A stretch of DNA of 64,000 bases, taken from assembly GCA_022419385.1 (NCBI GenBank), contig JAJUBI010000005.1:2914001-2978000 (forward strand), read 5' to 3'. The notes under the pieces are model-generated. The model did not search any database. It had not been told where the DNA came from and was given only the letters and a program-made list of their open reading frames with translations. The stretch is from Paraconiothyrium sp. Pb-2020 (lineage: Eukaryota; Ascomycota; Dothideomycetes; Pleosporales; Didymosphaeriaceae). The first letter of the stretch is position 1, and each line of letters opens with the position of its first letter. Positions 55,270 to 64,000 of the stretch are shown here, piece after piece. The position numbers and the translations under genes were made by a program.

Positions 55270-57508
55270 ATGGAGAGGAAACACAGTATAGCCAGCGCCT
55301 TCAGCGCAAGGTCTGGCAATATACCGGTCGCGTTCAATCCGAGCACGAACCACAGTCCCGCACCAGCTCTCAGCAATCTGCTGAAGGCGAGTCCTGCACA
55401 GGACAGGCTGATCGTGGGTGTCGACTTCGGAACGACGTATAGTGGTGCGTGAGCAATTATGCTTCGTCGGACAACGTTGATCGTGCAACAGGCGTGGCGG
55501 CCGTATACAGCGCAAGCCCAGAAGAGATAGACATTGTCAAGTCCTGGCCAGGTGGGAATGGTACGCACACCACTCTACTTGAGTAACTATAAACTCATGC
55601 AGTCTCATTCTAGGAATCACGTCCGACAAAGTCCCCACCGAGATCGCATATGTATCTCCTTCCGACCTTTCCAAACCGAACATAAAATGGGGCTTTCAAT
55701 TCAAGCCCGAAGAAACGCGCCTGCGCTGCATAAAGCTGTTCCTCGACCGCAGCCACAAGCTTCCGCATTTCGTCTCACCGCTCGAAACTGCCGCCCAGTT
55801 GCGCAAATACGAAAAGACTGTTGCGGAGGCTGTGTCCGACTATCTTGCGCAGATATACAAGCATACAATGGAGACATTGACAAGAAGATACGGAGAGACG
55901 TTCATGTCCATGACCAAGGTGCAGTTCGTGCTAACGGTGCCGGCGGTATGGTCAGATAGTGCCAAAGACGCGACGTTGAGGGCAGCGGAGAAGGCAGGCT
56001 TGGGCAGCGGGAAGGATCTCAAGTTGATTAGTGAACCTGAGGCGGCGGCCGTGTATACACTGAAGGCTATTCAACCTAATAACCTGAAAATTGGGGATAA
56101 TTTCATTGTATGTGATGCTGGTATGTTATGTTTTCTAGGGCATAATTCTGGGCCCCATTATGCATGTCTTGGGATGAGGCTCCATCAAGAGTCCCATGTC
56201 TCTGACCTGGCAACCCAGTTTTATCGAGAAATTGCTCACAAGATTCAGGTGGCGGCACCGTCGATCTTATCGCATACAAAATCACACAGCTTAACCCTCT
56301 CCGCGTCGAAGAATCCGCCGTAGGCACTGGAGGACTATGCGGCTCCGCCTTTCTCAACTACCGCTTCGAAGATCACGTAAAGAGCCGCATAGGCACAGAG
56401 CGTTACATCATGATGCGTGAAAAGAAAGTGAAGACGTGGAACATGGGCCTCAAATACTTTGAGGAATTTGTAAAGCGCAACTTCAACGAGGAGGAAAACA
56501 CCGAAGTCAACGTGCCTTTTCCTGGTCTCCCAGACGATGAAGAGGCGGGATTGGAATCTGGATTCCTTGTCATGAGTACGGAGCAGGTCAAGGAGATCTT
56601 TGACCCTGTAGTCCAGGAGGTTATTTCGTTAGTCGAAGGCCAGGTGCAGACAATACGAGCTAAAGGGGGGTTGGTATGTGGTATAGTGCTCGTAGGCGGA
56701 TTCGGCCAGTCCAATTATCTTTACAGCCGGATGAAACATCATTTTAACAGCGCGCCCCCGCCGCCCTACACGGAGAGGCCGACACATGCGGTCGCTTTAA
56801 GCGCCGTCCCATCGATAGAAATCTTCCATCCAATTCATTCTTGGACTGTAAGTCGATCCGTCTCAGATACGTATATACACCGCCTATCGCCCCCGTCCTT
56901 CTGAATTCCACTAACTTCGTACCCGCGTATCTAGGCAGTAGTAAGAGGTGCCGTGTTGAGAGGTTTGGAAGGCAGTATGGTCGTTAGTCGGAGGAGTCGG
57001 TGGCACTATGGGACAAGTTATGCGACTGTGTTTGATGAGGCGAAACACCCGATTGAGGATCGGTATTGGTCGCCGTTGTGGGAGAGGTGGATGGTGTCGG
57101 ATCGAATGCAGTGGCATATCGCCAAGGTAGTGCATTGTTCCCCCTACACGTGTAATGTCACTGACGAGAAAATAGGGCGCACAAGTCTCCGACTCATCAC
57201 CCATCTCCTTTCACTACACGCGCAACTTCCGTCCCGGCCAGTCGTTGGTCGTCGAAGATGACCTTATCGCATGCGACGCTGACGTTGCGCCGGACTCTTT
57301 CCGCAAGGGCCTCATCAACGTTTGTACACTGACGACTGATTTGAATACCGTACCCAAGAGCTTGTTCACAAGGTTGACGACGACGAAGGGTGTGGAGTTT
57401 GACAATCTAGACTTCACGCTGGATATGAGGATTGAGTCTGCGGGTTTAGTGTTTGAATTGATGGTGGATGGGGTGAGGTATGGAGGTGTGAGTGCGAAGT
57501 TCCATTGA
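55270..57508 (+). CDS. Hsp70-like ATPase, HSPA12 type
   Basis: An actin-like ATPase related to Hsp70 but of the divergent HSPA12-like group common in filamentous fungi. Six exons, 55270-55444, 55492-55560, 55614-56120, 56249-56847, 56935-57126 and 57176-57508, give 624 residues. The phosphate-1 motif VGVDFGTTYSG is at residues 49-59, the phosphate-2 motif DAGGGTVDL at about 249-257, and the adenosine motif IVLVGGFGQSNYL near 430. Also typical are LTVPAVWSDSAKDATLRAA and LISEPEAAA. The C-terminal 150 residues do not look like the Hsp70 beta-sandwich substrate domain, and there is no EEVD end, so classical chaperone work is unlikely. A Ser-rich N-terminal extension of about 45 residues precedes the ATPase core. 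Confidence 0.88.
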
Positions 57509-57868
57509 GGAATCGCCAGAAGGTGGTGAAGTATAGAGATATGAGTGCACATCTTGATGAAGGAGCAGAGAGGGGCGATAATCCATCGAAGCATATACAT
57601 GTTCAAAGCGCCGAGAGTGCACAATACAACCAATGAAAATCTTGGACCCGTTCATGATGTGCAGCTCGATATTAAGTCAAATGGACTTACTATGCAGCAC
57701 TAATACTGAGGTTCTAAGGTTGATTGTGGTTGCATTGCTGTGGGGTTGCCGGAGGGTAGCCTTCCGCTTTGAGCGTCGACCGACGAACGTCAGTCGTGGC
57801 AGGCGCGCCTTCGCTCCGAAACATCAACATGCGCCGCCGACGCGTCAGGTCAACCCCACCAACCTACC
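57509..57868. other. Short intergenic, promoter of CENP-Q gene
   Basis: About 0.36 kb between tandem plus-strand genes; holds the ACGCGT element at 57840. Confidence 0.55.
57840..57845 (+). promoter_or_regulatory. ACGCGT (MCB-like) element
   Basis: ACGCGT, the core bound by the G1/S factor MBF in yeasts, lies 24 bp before the CENP-Q start codon. Its position close to the ATG and the gene's cell-cycle role make it a candidate, but one 6-bp match is weak evidence. Confidence 0.35.
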
Positions 57869-59193
57869 ATGGTGAGCACCAACATCCTTACTATTATAAA
57901 CGCAACTGACTCACTTGCAGGCGCCCACGCGTTCGGCGCCAGACAATTCCGCGAAACAGCGGGGTCAACCTCCGCAATCGAGCAACGACAAGGTCACCAA
58001 ACGTCGAGGCCGACCGCCGGGCAGTCGCAACTCGCTTCCCACAACCAGACGCGGCCCCAAGCTCAACGCCGGAAAACCGGTTTCCAGTCGGAAGACAAAT
58101 TTACCGACTCAGAATCAAATAATTGGTGCAAAGAGGAAGAGAGCAGCGGGCGACGAGTATGATGGCGAACGGGCAGCAAACAAACGAGGGCGGCCAGCGC
58201 GTATGAATGATGTAGGTGCGAATGAGGAGGAAGTGGATGAGCTTTCGTTCACTCAGGCAGAAGCCATTCCTACGGCAGTGACGGGGCACAAACAAGAACG
58301 AACGGAGCAGCTGGGTTCAGCAAGAAAACGTGGGCGACCTTCACGAACTCGTAACGATGGAGTGCTCCGCCGTGACACAGACGAAGCATCTGCGCAACTA
58401 AGCAAAGCGCAAAACTACGTGCAGCTAGCACCGCGCACAAGGAGAATTGCGCGGGAAGTGATGGAGACCTGGCCACATGTCTCACCACAAGTCTTGGAAT
58501 ACATTCTTGAGACATTGAGAGATGCAAAAAAGGATATTGTCAATACACAGCGGGATGAACAAAAGGCCTTTGCTGCAGAGGAAACTTTGGGTTCCATGAT
58601 TCGAATGCTTGCACGTCAGCTGTCGGGTTCACGGATTCCTCCGCAAGCCAAAGACGTCCACTTCAATATCGACAAGCTCACTGAGCGCTATGCACAGCTC
58701 TTCCGAGACTTGACAACAGCGCGCCATTCGCACCAACTGCTCACTGAACAAGTGAAGGTGGCTCAGCACCTTCTCCAGAAGGACCAAGAGAGCTTGGAGC
58801 AGCTGAGGAAGCATGCACGTGATTGGAAGATGACGTGGAAGCAACAGGAGAAGCATGGTCGGGTGAGATATTGGATCTATTTTCAACGAGGCTAGGCATG
58901 CAACTAACGCGCTGTAGATGCATCCACTGCTGAAGGACCTGGAGAGTAATAGCGTGGGCGATAAACCTCAGGATATTGGCTGGAAGCAAAGCAAGGTAGC
59001 GGATGTCACGATGCTCGATAGCCCTGATTCCGACCTCGCACCGCATCTCGAGCAACTCGAGCGGAGCCTGGAGTCGATGCAGGGTAACCACGAGCAAGTG
59101 GGCGGCATGGACGTTGGCATAAGGAATGCGCAAGTGGCGCTGGACGACGTGCTTTTCAAACACGCCAGCGCAGAGGAATATGCCACGCTATGA
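57869..59193 (+). CDS. Kinetochore protein CENP-Q / Fta7 homologue with AT-hooks
   Basis: Subunit of the inner-kinetochore CCAN/COMA group, which links centromeric chromatin to the outer kinetochore. The start codon ATG (57869-57871) is alone in its coding exon; an intron (57872-57920) follows, then exons 57921-58862 and 58918-59193, giving 406 residues. Three AT-hook-like motifs lie in the N-terminal disordered half (KRRGRPPGSR, NKRGRPARM, RKRGRPSRT), expected to grip the minor groove of AT-rich DNA. The C-terminal half is coiled coil with the family block LQKDQESLEQLRKHARDWK, then KHGRMHPLLKDLE across the last intron, whose branch site is CTAAC. The assignment rests on this layout and on the HPLL block. 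Confidence 0.75.
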
Positions 59194-60031
59194 AGTATTG
59201 GCGTGCAGGTTCGGACCGCATTCAGGGGAGTGGGTTTCCTGTCGCAGAGGGTGTGCATGGCTTGGCGTACGGGATTTGATGCATGGAGTAACGTGGGACG
59301 CGGTACTGGGGCTGTCTTTAACGTTGCTGTCAAGGTTCAGGGGGCACGAAGGCGCATATCCAATACTCTAGAGCAGGGCCAACAGCGGCTACCCAGGCGT
59401 GGGGACGGGCTGGCACGATGACAGCATGACTTGGAGTTCGGACGGGCAGAGCGATGGGCACACGGGTGAGGGAGTCATGAACAAGTGCCATGCCAGTCTG
59501 CCGAATATAGAATGCAGCGATCCAGCGACGTGGTTGCCGGAGACATTGCATGCAGCGCTAGGCCAGCCCTGGACGCGTTCACCATCAGCTCCAGGCCGGC
59601 CGTTGATTGGCGGCGGCGCGACTGTGGACGCCCCCCGCGCCCGCGCTGCCAGAGAGCAGTGCGCCTCGTGCTGCAAACGGTGCGTTGCCCAGCGCACCCT
59701 CCCCCCTGGCGGACGTCAAACAGGGCAAGACGGGCGCGTGCAGGACGGCGCGATGCTGTCCGCGTCGCCCGCAGCGCACTCGGCGAGAAGCCCCGCCAGA
59801 TCCTCGGCTAGCGGCCGTCCTCAAGCTCGGTGAGGCGCGCCAAACTCCAGCCTCAGAACTCGCGTGCCGCTGAAACATCGCTCTCCACCGTCCAGCATCC
59901 GTCGCTACAGACCCTCGGTGCTACCGTTTCAACGTGCTGGGGCGCATTGCTTTCCCGCCGTGTCTCTTGTAGAACCCGGGAGCTGCCGAGACCACCACCC
60001 AGCGCTGGAGACACGTGCAGCGCCGTCGTTG
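59194..60031. other. Intergenic, GC-rich promoter region of ERT1
   Basis: About 0.84 kb between tandem plus-strand genes. Overlapping GC-rich frames (59399-59833, 59585-59878, 59830-60213) are not convincing. Confidence 0.5.
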
Positions 60032-61992
60032 ATGACCGACGAGACACAGAACGCCAATGGCTCCGCTGCGGCCAGCGCGACAGCACCCAAAAGCACGGAC
60101 CATGGCAGGAATACCGACAGAGCAAAGGCAGCCAAGAGCAGCTCGCCATCCAAAGACAGGGGCACGTCTGCACCCGGCTCCGACGTCCCGACGAAAACTC
60201 CAAAGAAGCGTAGAAAGGTCAATCATGGTAAGGCCGACATGCTGTGCGCCCTCGATAGTGTCAATGGCCTTGCTGACCCTGAATGCTCGCTCTAGCGTGC
60301 ATATACTGCAGACGTTCGGTGAGCCGCAGGCCCTCCCGATTCGCGATACATTCTATTTGGTAGCATCCAAGACATTTGACAGAGTCTGCTAACCCCGAGT
60401 CCTCAGCATATGACATGTGACCTTGTAAGTGCACCCACTGCCTTGGTTCCTCAACCTGCCTCTGGGCTGATCACCTTGACCGGACAGGAACGACCATGTA
60501 CGCGGTGTATCAAGAGGAACATTGGACACCTTTGCCATGACGAGCCACGCGAAGGCGTCAAAAAGTCCAAAACAGATCCGGAGAGTGCGAATGGTGACAG
60601 ATCCGGCTCCCAGCACGACCCAACGCCAGCCGATGGCGCTGTGAACCCCATGGCCCAGCAAGCTACTGCCCAAGATGCAGGCTTGCCCCTTGCGCCGCCG
60701 GCTCCTCCTCCTGTGCCTCCTCCTGACAGAGGTGCCAGCGCAGCAACCATCGCCCAGCCGGCACCCGTGTCTGCGCCACAGCTGCCAGCTCTGACCTCTC
60801 AGAGCCCGTCTCGTAAGTTACACATTTGTTCAGCGCTCACCAGGCTCATTGCTGAACAATTATCAAGTTGTCAACTACAGTGACTGGATTACATCGTCCA
60901 ACAATAACTTCCAAGACATGCACCAATTTCATCCGTCATATATGTTTGGCACCTCCGAGATCAGTAACGAGTTCAATCTACTCAACGATTTCCTCAACAG
61001 CAACCTGATGGAGGACGGCAACATGTATGGAACTGGCGATTTCCACCAGTTATTCTCCGATGCATCTTTGATGAACCCTATGGGAACTCTTACCAACAAC
61101 ACGCCTTTTAATCCAAACGCGTCCAGTAGCTCGCAACTGCTGCCGCCACCCGCTCAAACAGCCTCCGCTAACTCGATACAACGGCCATCGAGTGCTTTCC
61201 CACTGGAGAAGGCACGAGAAAAATACTATATGACAGCAGCAGATCCTGCCGGTACGGACAGTCCCGAAGAGCGGATGAACAAGCTGCTCAAAGCCAAGAT
61301 GGACGCCGGCCTGCTAAAGCCATTCAACTATGTCAAAGGCTATGCGCGGCTCAATCAGTATATGGAACAAAACTTGCAATCGATATCACGTGTGCGCATT
61401 CTGCGACAACTCGATAGGTTTAGGCCAAAGTTTCGTGAACGCGTACAATCCTCGACAGATGTGGACCTCGTGCGCATCGAGATCTGGTTCGACAGAAGCT
61501 TGATGGAATACGATCGTGTCTTTGCCAGTATGGCTATCCCAGCGTGCTGCTGGCGGAGAACTGGGGAGATATATCGAGGGAACAAGGAGATGGCGAACCT
61601 GATACACGTTCCCATGTCCAGGTTGAGAGACGTAAGTGGCGACTCAATATACGTAGGGAATATACTGAGCCGGGTAACAGGGTAATATCGCTCTCCATGA
61701 GATTCTCGCCGAGCCCTCTCTGGTATCATATTGGGAAAAATTTGGCGCAATCGCTTTCGACAACAACCAGAAAGCTATCCTGACCAGCTGCTCGCTCAAG
61801 AACCCCGATCCGAATTCCAAAGACCCTGAGATACGGTGCTGCTTCTCTTTCACTGTCAAGCGTGATACGCTCAATATGTGGGTCAACCTCAATTCATACA
61901 TTGATGACAGCTGACGTCTGTGTAGCCCGTCTCTAATCGTAGGCAATTTCTTACCTATGCTGGACCCCACGCCGCCTTCTACTACTTCGTGA
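60032..61992 (+). CDS. ERT1: Zn2Cys6 regulator of gluconeogenesis (ERT1/AcuK type)
   Basis: Transcription factor that activates gluconeogenic genes when cells use non-fermentable carbon. Seven exons, 60032-60227, 60296-60318, 60407-60424, 60488-60812, 60868-61631, 61681-61877 and 61926-61992, give 529 residues with all phases closed. The zinc cluster has cysteines at 67, 70, 77, 83, 86 and 95 (C-x2-C-x6-C-x5-C-x2-C-x8-C) and is spread over exons 1-4, two of them only 23 and 18 nt long. Family landmarks are the basic TPKKRRKVNH before it, FQDMHQFHPSYMFGTSEISN, KPFNYVKGYARLNQYMEQN, the PAS-like LHEILAEPSLVSYWEKFG, and the exact family ending PSLIVGNFLPMLDP. The fourth intron is placed at 60813-60867 because the nearer acceptor would leave only 31 bp. 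Confidence 0.93.
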
Positions 61993-62538
61993 TATCCCTC
62001 AGTAATTATACAATTGTACGAGTTCTATACATATGGGCAGTGATCCTGGATGTTCGAGTTGAGCGAGTGAGCGCAAAATGCGTAATCGTAACGCTATTTC
62101 TTCCTTTTGGGTAGTTGCTATCTTCCTTCGTGATTGCATAGTTGGTGTATGGTCTGATAGCATCATTTTGTCCTGGTAATGGGGGTTCACATGCGAAAGG
62201 ACCTTGGATTAGGTCCGACTCTGATTTCGTACGGAACAGCTGCAGTACTTCTGGAGCTACCATGATATCATGTGCGGTTAAGGCACAAGGACGGCTGAAA
62301 GTTAGGTCCCGTTGCATGCACGTGCCCAGCATGGGAGATTGGAATACCCTTCTTACAATAAAGCTATTCTTTGTCGCCATTTACAACAGTTGGTTGCATA
62401 AGCGTTTCCAAAATGATGGCTAATCGTGGTTTCCTGGTTCGCGTGGGGCTGACGAGGAAGTCACGACCGTCGCTATCGCACTCTTTCAGTCTACCTCTTC
62501 GCTCCGCTTTCCATCCAGTCCCCCTTTTCACTACAGCA
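61993..62538. other. Intergenic, promoter of SPO22/ZIP4
   Basis: About 0.55 kb between tandem plus-strand genes with no coding or RNA feature recognised. Confidence 0.5.
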
Positions 62539-64000
62539 ATGGCACCGTTCCACCCAACAGCAAAAGCAGAACGCGAAAAGAAAGTCAACTTCGTCTGCTG
62601 TAAGTAGACTCATCTGCGTCTCAGGGCCCTCTAATGTTCGATAGCTTTCGCTTCAGGTCTCACGGACCGCCTCGACGCATCGTCCGACAAAGAATTTGCA
62701 GATGACCTGCAAGCCCAAATCCGCGGCCTGCCGCTCGCAGCATCGTCGGCCGTGGCAGCAAAGCAAGACGAACTCGAAAAGCTGGGTACCGATCTATGGA
62801 ACACCTCGACTCGCCTGCGACGTGGTCTACCTCATACGAATGGCGACCTTTCAGAAGAAACGTTACGGAAAGACCATGAAATAGGGCTGTTGCGCGTCTT
62901 CTCTTTCCTCCTTTTGGCCTCCGCGGGTAGCCAGTCGGTCAAAGGCCAGGAACGCAAGAACTGCATCCGGCTGATGAAGATAGCGCTCAAGGCCGCAAAA
63001 TGGTGCATTGAGAACAAAGAAGTCGGCAATGCGACCAAGGTGCTCGAGCATGCCGCTGAGTATCAGGAGATATTAGCGCAAGAGGGCGAAAAACGGAGGG
63101 GTGAGACTGAGTTGGGAGAACGACTGCGCGTTGAGTACTATGCACTGCGGACTGCTTTGGTAAGCGCAGCATCCCTGCTTAATTTGCACCTTTCATCGTG
63201 TTTTCGCTGCTGATTTGCGGAGGCATGGAGATCAAATCGACTGGACACTGCGGAGCACATGTTCACCAAGTGCAAAAACCTCTCGAGATTCCTCACAGCC
63301 TCTCTTGCAGAAGGTATTGCTGATCTATTCTACGAAATGGGCAAAGATCTACTGAGCAAACGCGACTACGAGGCATCAACACGATGGCTCGAGCGAGCTC
63401 ATGATGTTCTTGGAGAGCAAAGCCTTGAAAGGCTCAGCGCTGAAGCTGGGGAGTTGAAAGTGAGCATCATGCATAGTATAGGTATGCCAACGCGCTCATC
63501 GTGAATTTGTGGACTCACGAAAAGCTAGTGCAAGCATACCTGAAGCTCAAAACCCCCGATGCTCGCACTAAAGCATGGCATATGCTCCAGCTACTCGAAG
63601 CAGTGGGTTCACGGTGATGTAAGTCGGATGACAAAGCTGAAGTATCTCAGGATCAAGAAGGCAAGATGTCTATAAGCTTGCTTAGGCTCGAGATTTTGTA
63701 CTCCGAGGCCAAAGTGGATCCCGAACAAGTCTATCTAGGTGAGTGGTATAATATCGAGCAAAAGACTGTGCGAGTCATTGATGCTACTGCAACCTGTCGA
63801 GCTTGCCTACAAACATTGCTGATCGCATCAGTACTGCATCGAGTGATTCGTTCTGTTGTGCTCAATGAACGGAATGTTAAGACGTATGTTGAGCCTCTTG
63901 TCAGGCAAACATTTGGATTGACGACATTCCAGGATTCTGCACCATGTTCACAAGCTGAAGGACCACAAGTAAGTACAATGCAGACTGTAATGTATTCGAT
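62539..64000 (+). CDS. Meiotic crossover protein SPO22/ZIP4, N-terminal part (runs off window)
   Basis: Tetratricopeptide protein of the SPO22/ZIP4 family, required for crossover formation and synaptonemal complex polymerisation in meiosis. The ATG at 62539 (MAPFHPTAKAEREKKVNF) is followed by a GTAAGT intron (about 62599-62643) and the sequence SFASGLTDRLDASSDKEFAD. Further introns lie at about 63160-63220, 63481-63528, 63601-63650, 63740-63830 and 63883-63932. Each restores known SPO22-domain blocks: AWRSNRLDTAEHMFTKCKNL, LFYEMGKDLLSKRDYEASTR, LERLSAEAGELKVSIMHSIV, KMSISLLRLEILYSEAKVDP and TILHHVHKLKDH. The last visible donor is the GTAAGT near 63969, so the gene continues past the right edge. 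Confidence 0.88.

Noticed and set aside
60813..60843. 31-bp intron in ERT1 using the nearer acceptor
   Set aside because: It is shorter than any other intron in the window; the next in-phase acceptor at 60867 gives a 55-bp intron and a better family match.
1..64000. tRNA, rRNA, CRISPR, transposon and plasmid-type features
   Set aside because: No B-box-like GGTTCGANTCC with a matching A-box, no terminal repeats with a transposase or reverse transcriptase frame, and no regularly spaced repeats were noticed on reading both strands.

Overview
The window is nuclear DNA from a filamentous ascomycete (Pezizomycotina), most likely a Dothideomycete. Genes are intron-poor to intron-moderate. Introns are mostly 44-65 bp with GT..AG ends and visible CTAAC/CTGAC-type branch sites. 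No operons, ribosome binding sites, tRNA, rRNA, transposon or CRISPR structure could be recognised. I placed exon boundaries by eye from splice signals, reading-frame closure and family knowledge. Almost every multi-exon model given closes to a whole number of codons.

Layout. 1-5.7 kb: the 3' part of a large membrane glycoprotein gene, then a minus-strand MFS sugar/polyol transporter with two apparent GC-AG introns. 6.6-14.3 kb: tRNA pseudouridine-55 synthase (PUS4 type), a secreted DUF1996 protein, a conserved coiled-coil protein, a 2H phosphoesterase of the AKAP7/ASCC1 type, and the phosphorelay protein YPD1. 16.4-24.4 kb: two head-to-head pairs. Mitochondrial aspartate aminotransferase faces the mitochondrial GTPase GEP3, and a GT34 mannosyltransferase (MNN10/MNN11 type) faces phosphomannose isomerase. 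24.8-40.1 kb: an F-box-like protein, an orphan CxxC protein, the cell-fusion protein PRM1, a conserved unknown with a long leader, and the HOPS subunit VPS39.

41.5-50.3 kb: the small KEOPS subunit GON7, then a loosely packed stretch of secreted or surface genes: a cutinase, a LysM protein, a seven-helix rhodopsin/PTH11-like receptor and an unrecognised secreted protein. This is the most accessory-looking part of the window and suggests a plant-surface or plant-associated lifestyle. 51.8-64 kb returns to cellular functions: a RING-CH membrane E3 ligase, a coiled-coil protein, an HSPA12-like Hsp70, the kinetochore protein CENP-Q/Fta7 with AT-hooks, the gluconeogenesis regulator ERT1/AcuK, and the start of the meiotic protein SPO22/ZIP4, which runs off the right edge.

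I did not find a wholly new biological system. The observations most worth checking are in gene architecture: a probable 3-nt micro-exon next to a 10-nt exon in the aminotransferase gene, a zinc cluster divided over four exons, a start codon alone in its exon, paired GC-AG introns, and an in-frame stop-free intron in the LysM gene. At the protein level they are a cationic tail on the cutinase and a secreted protein with no recognised domain.
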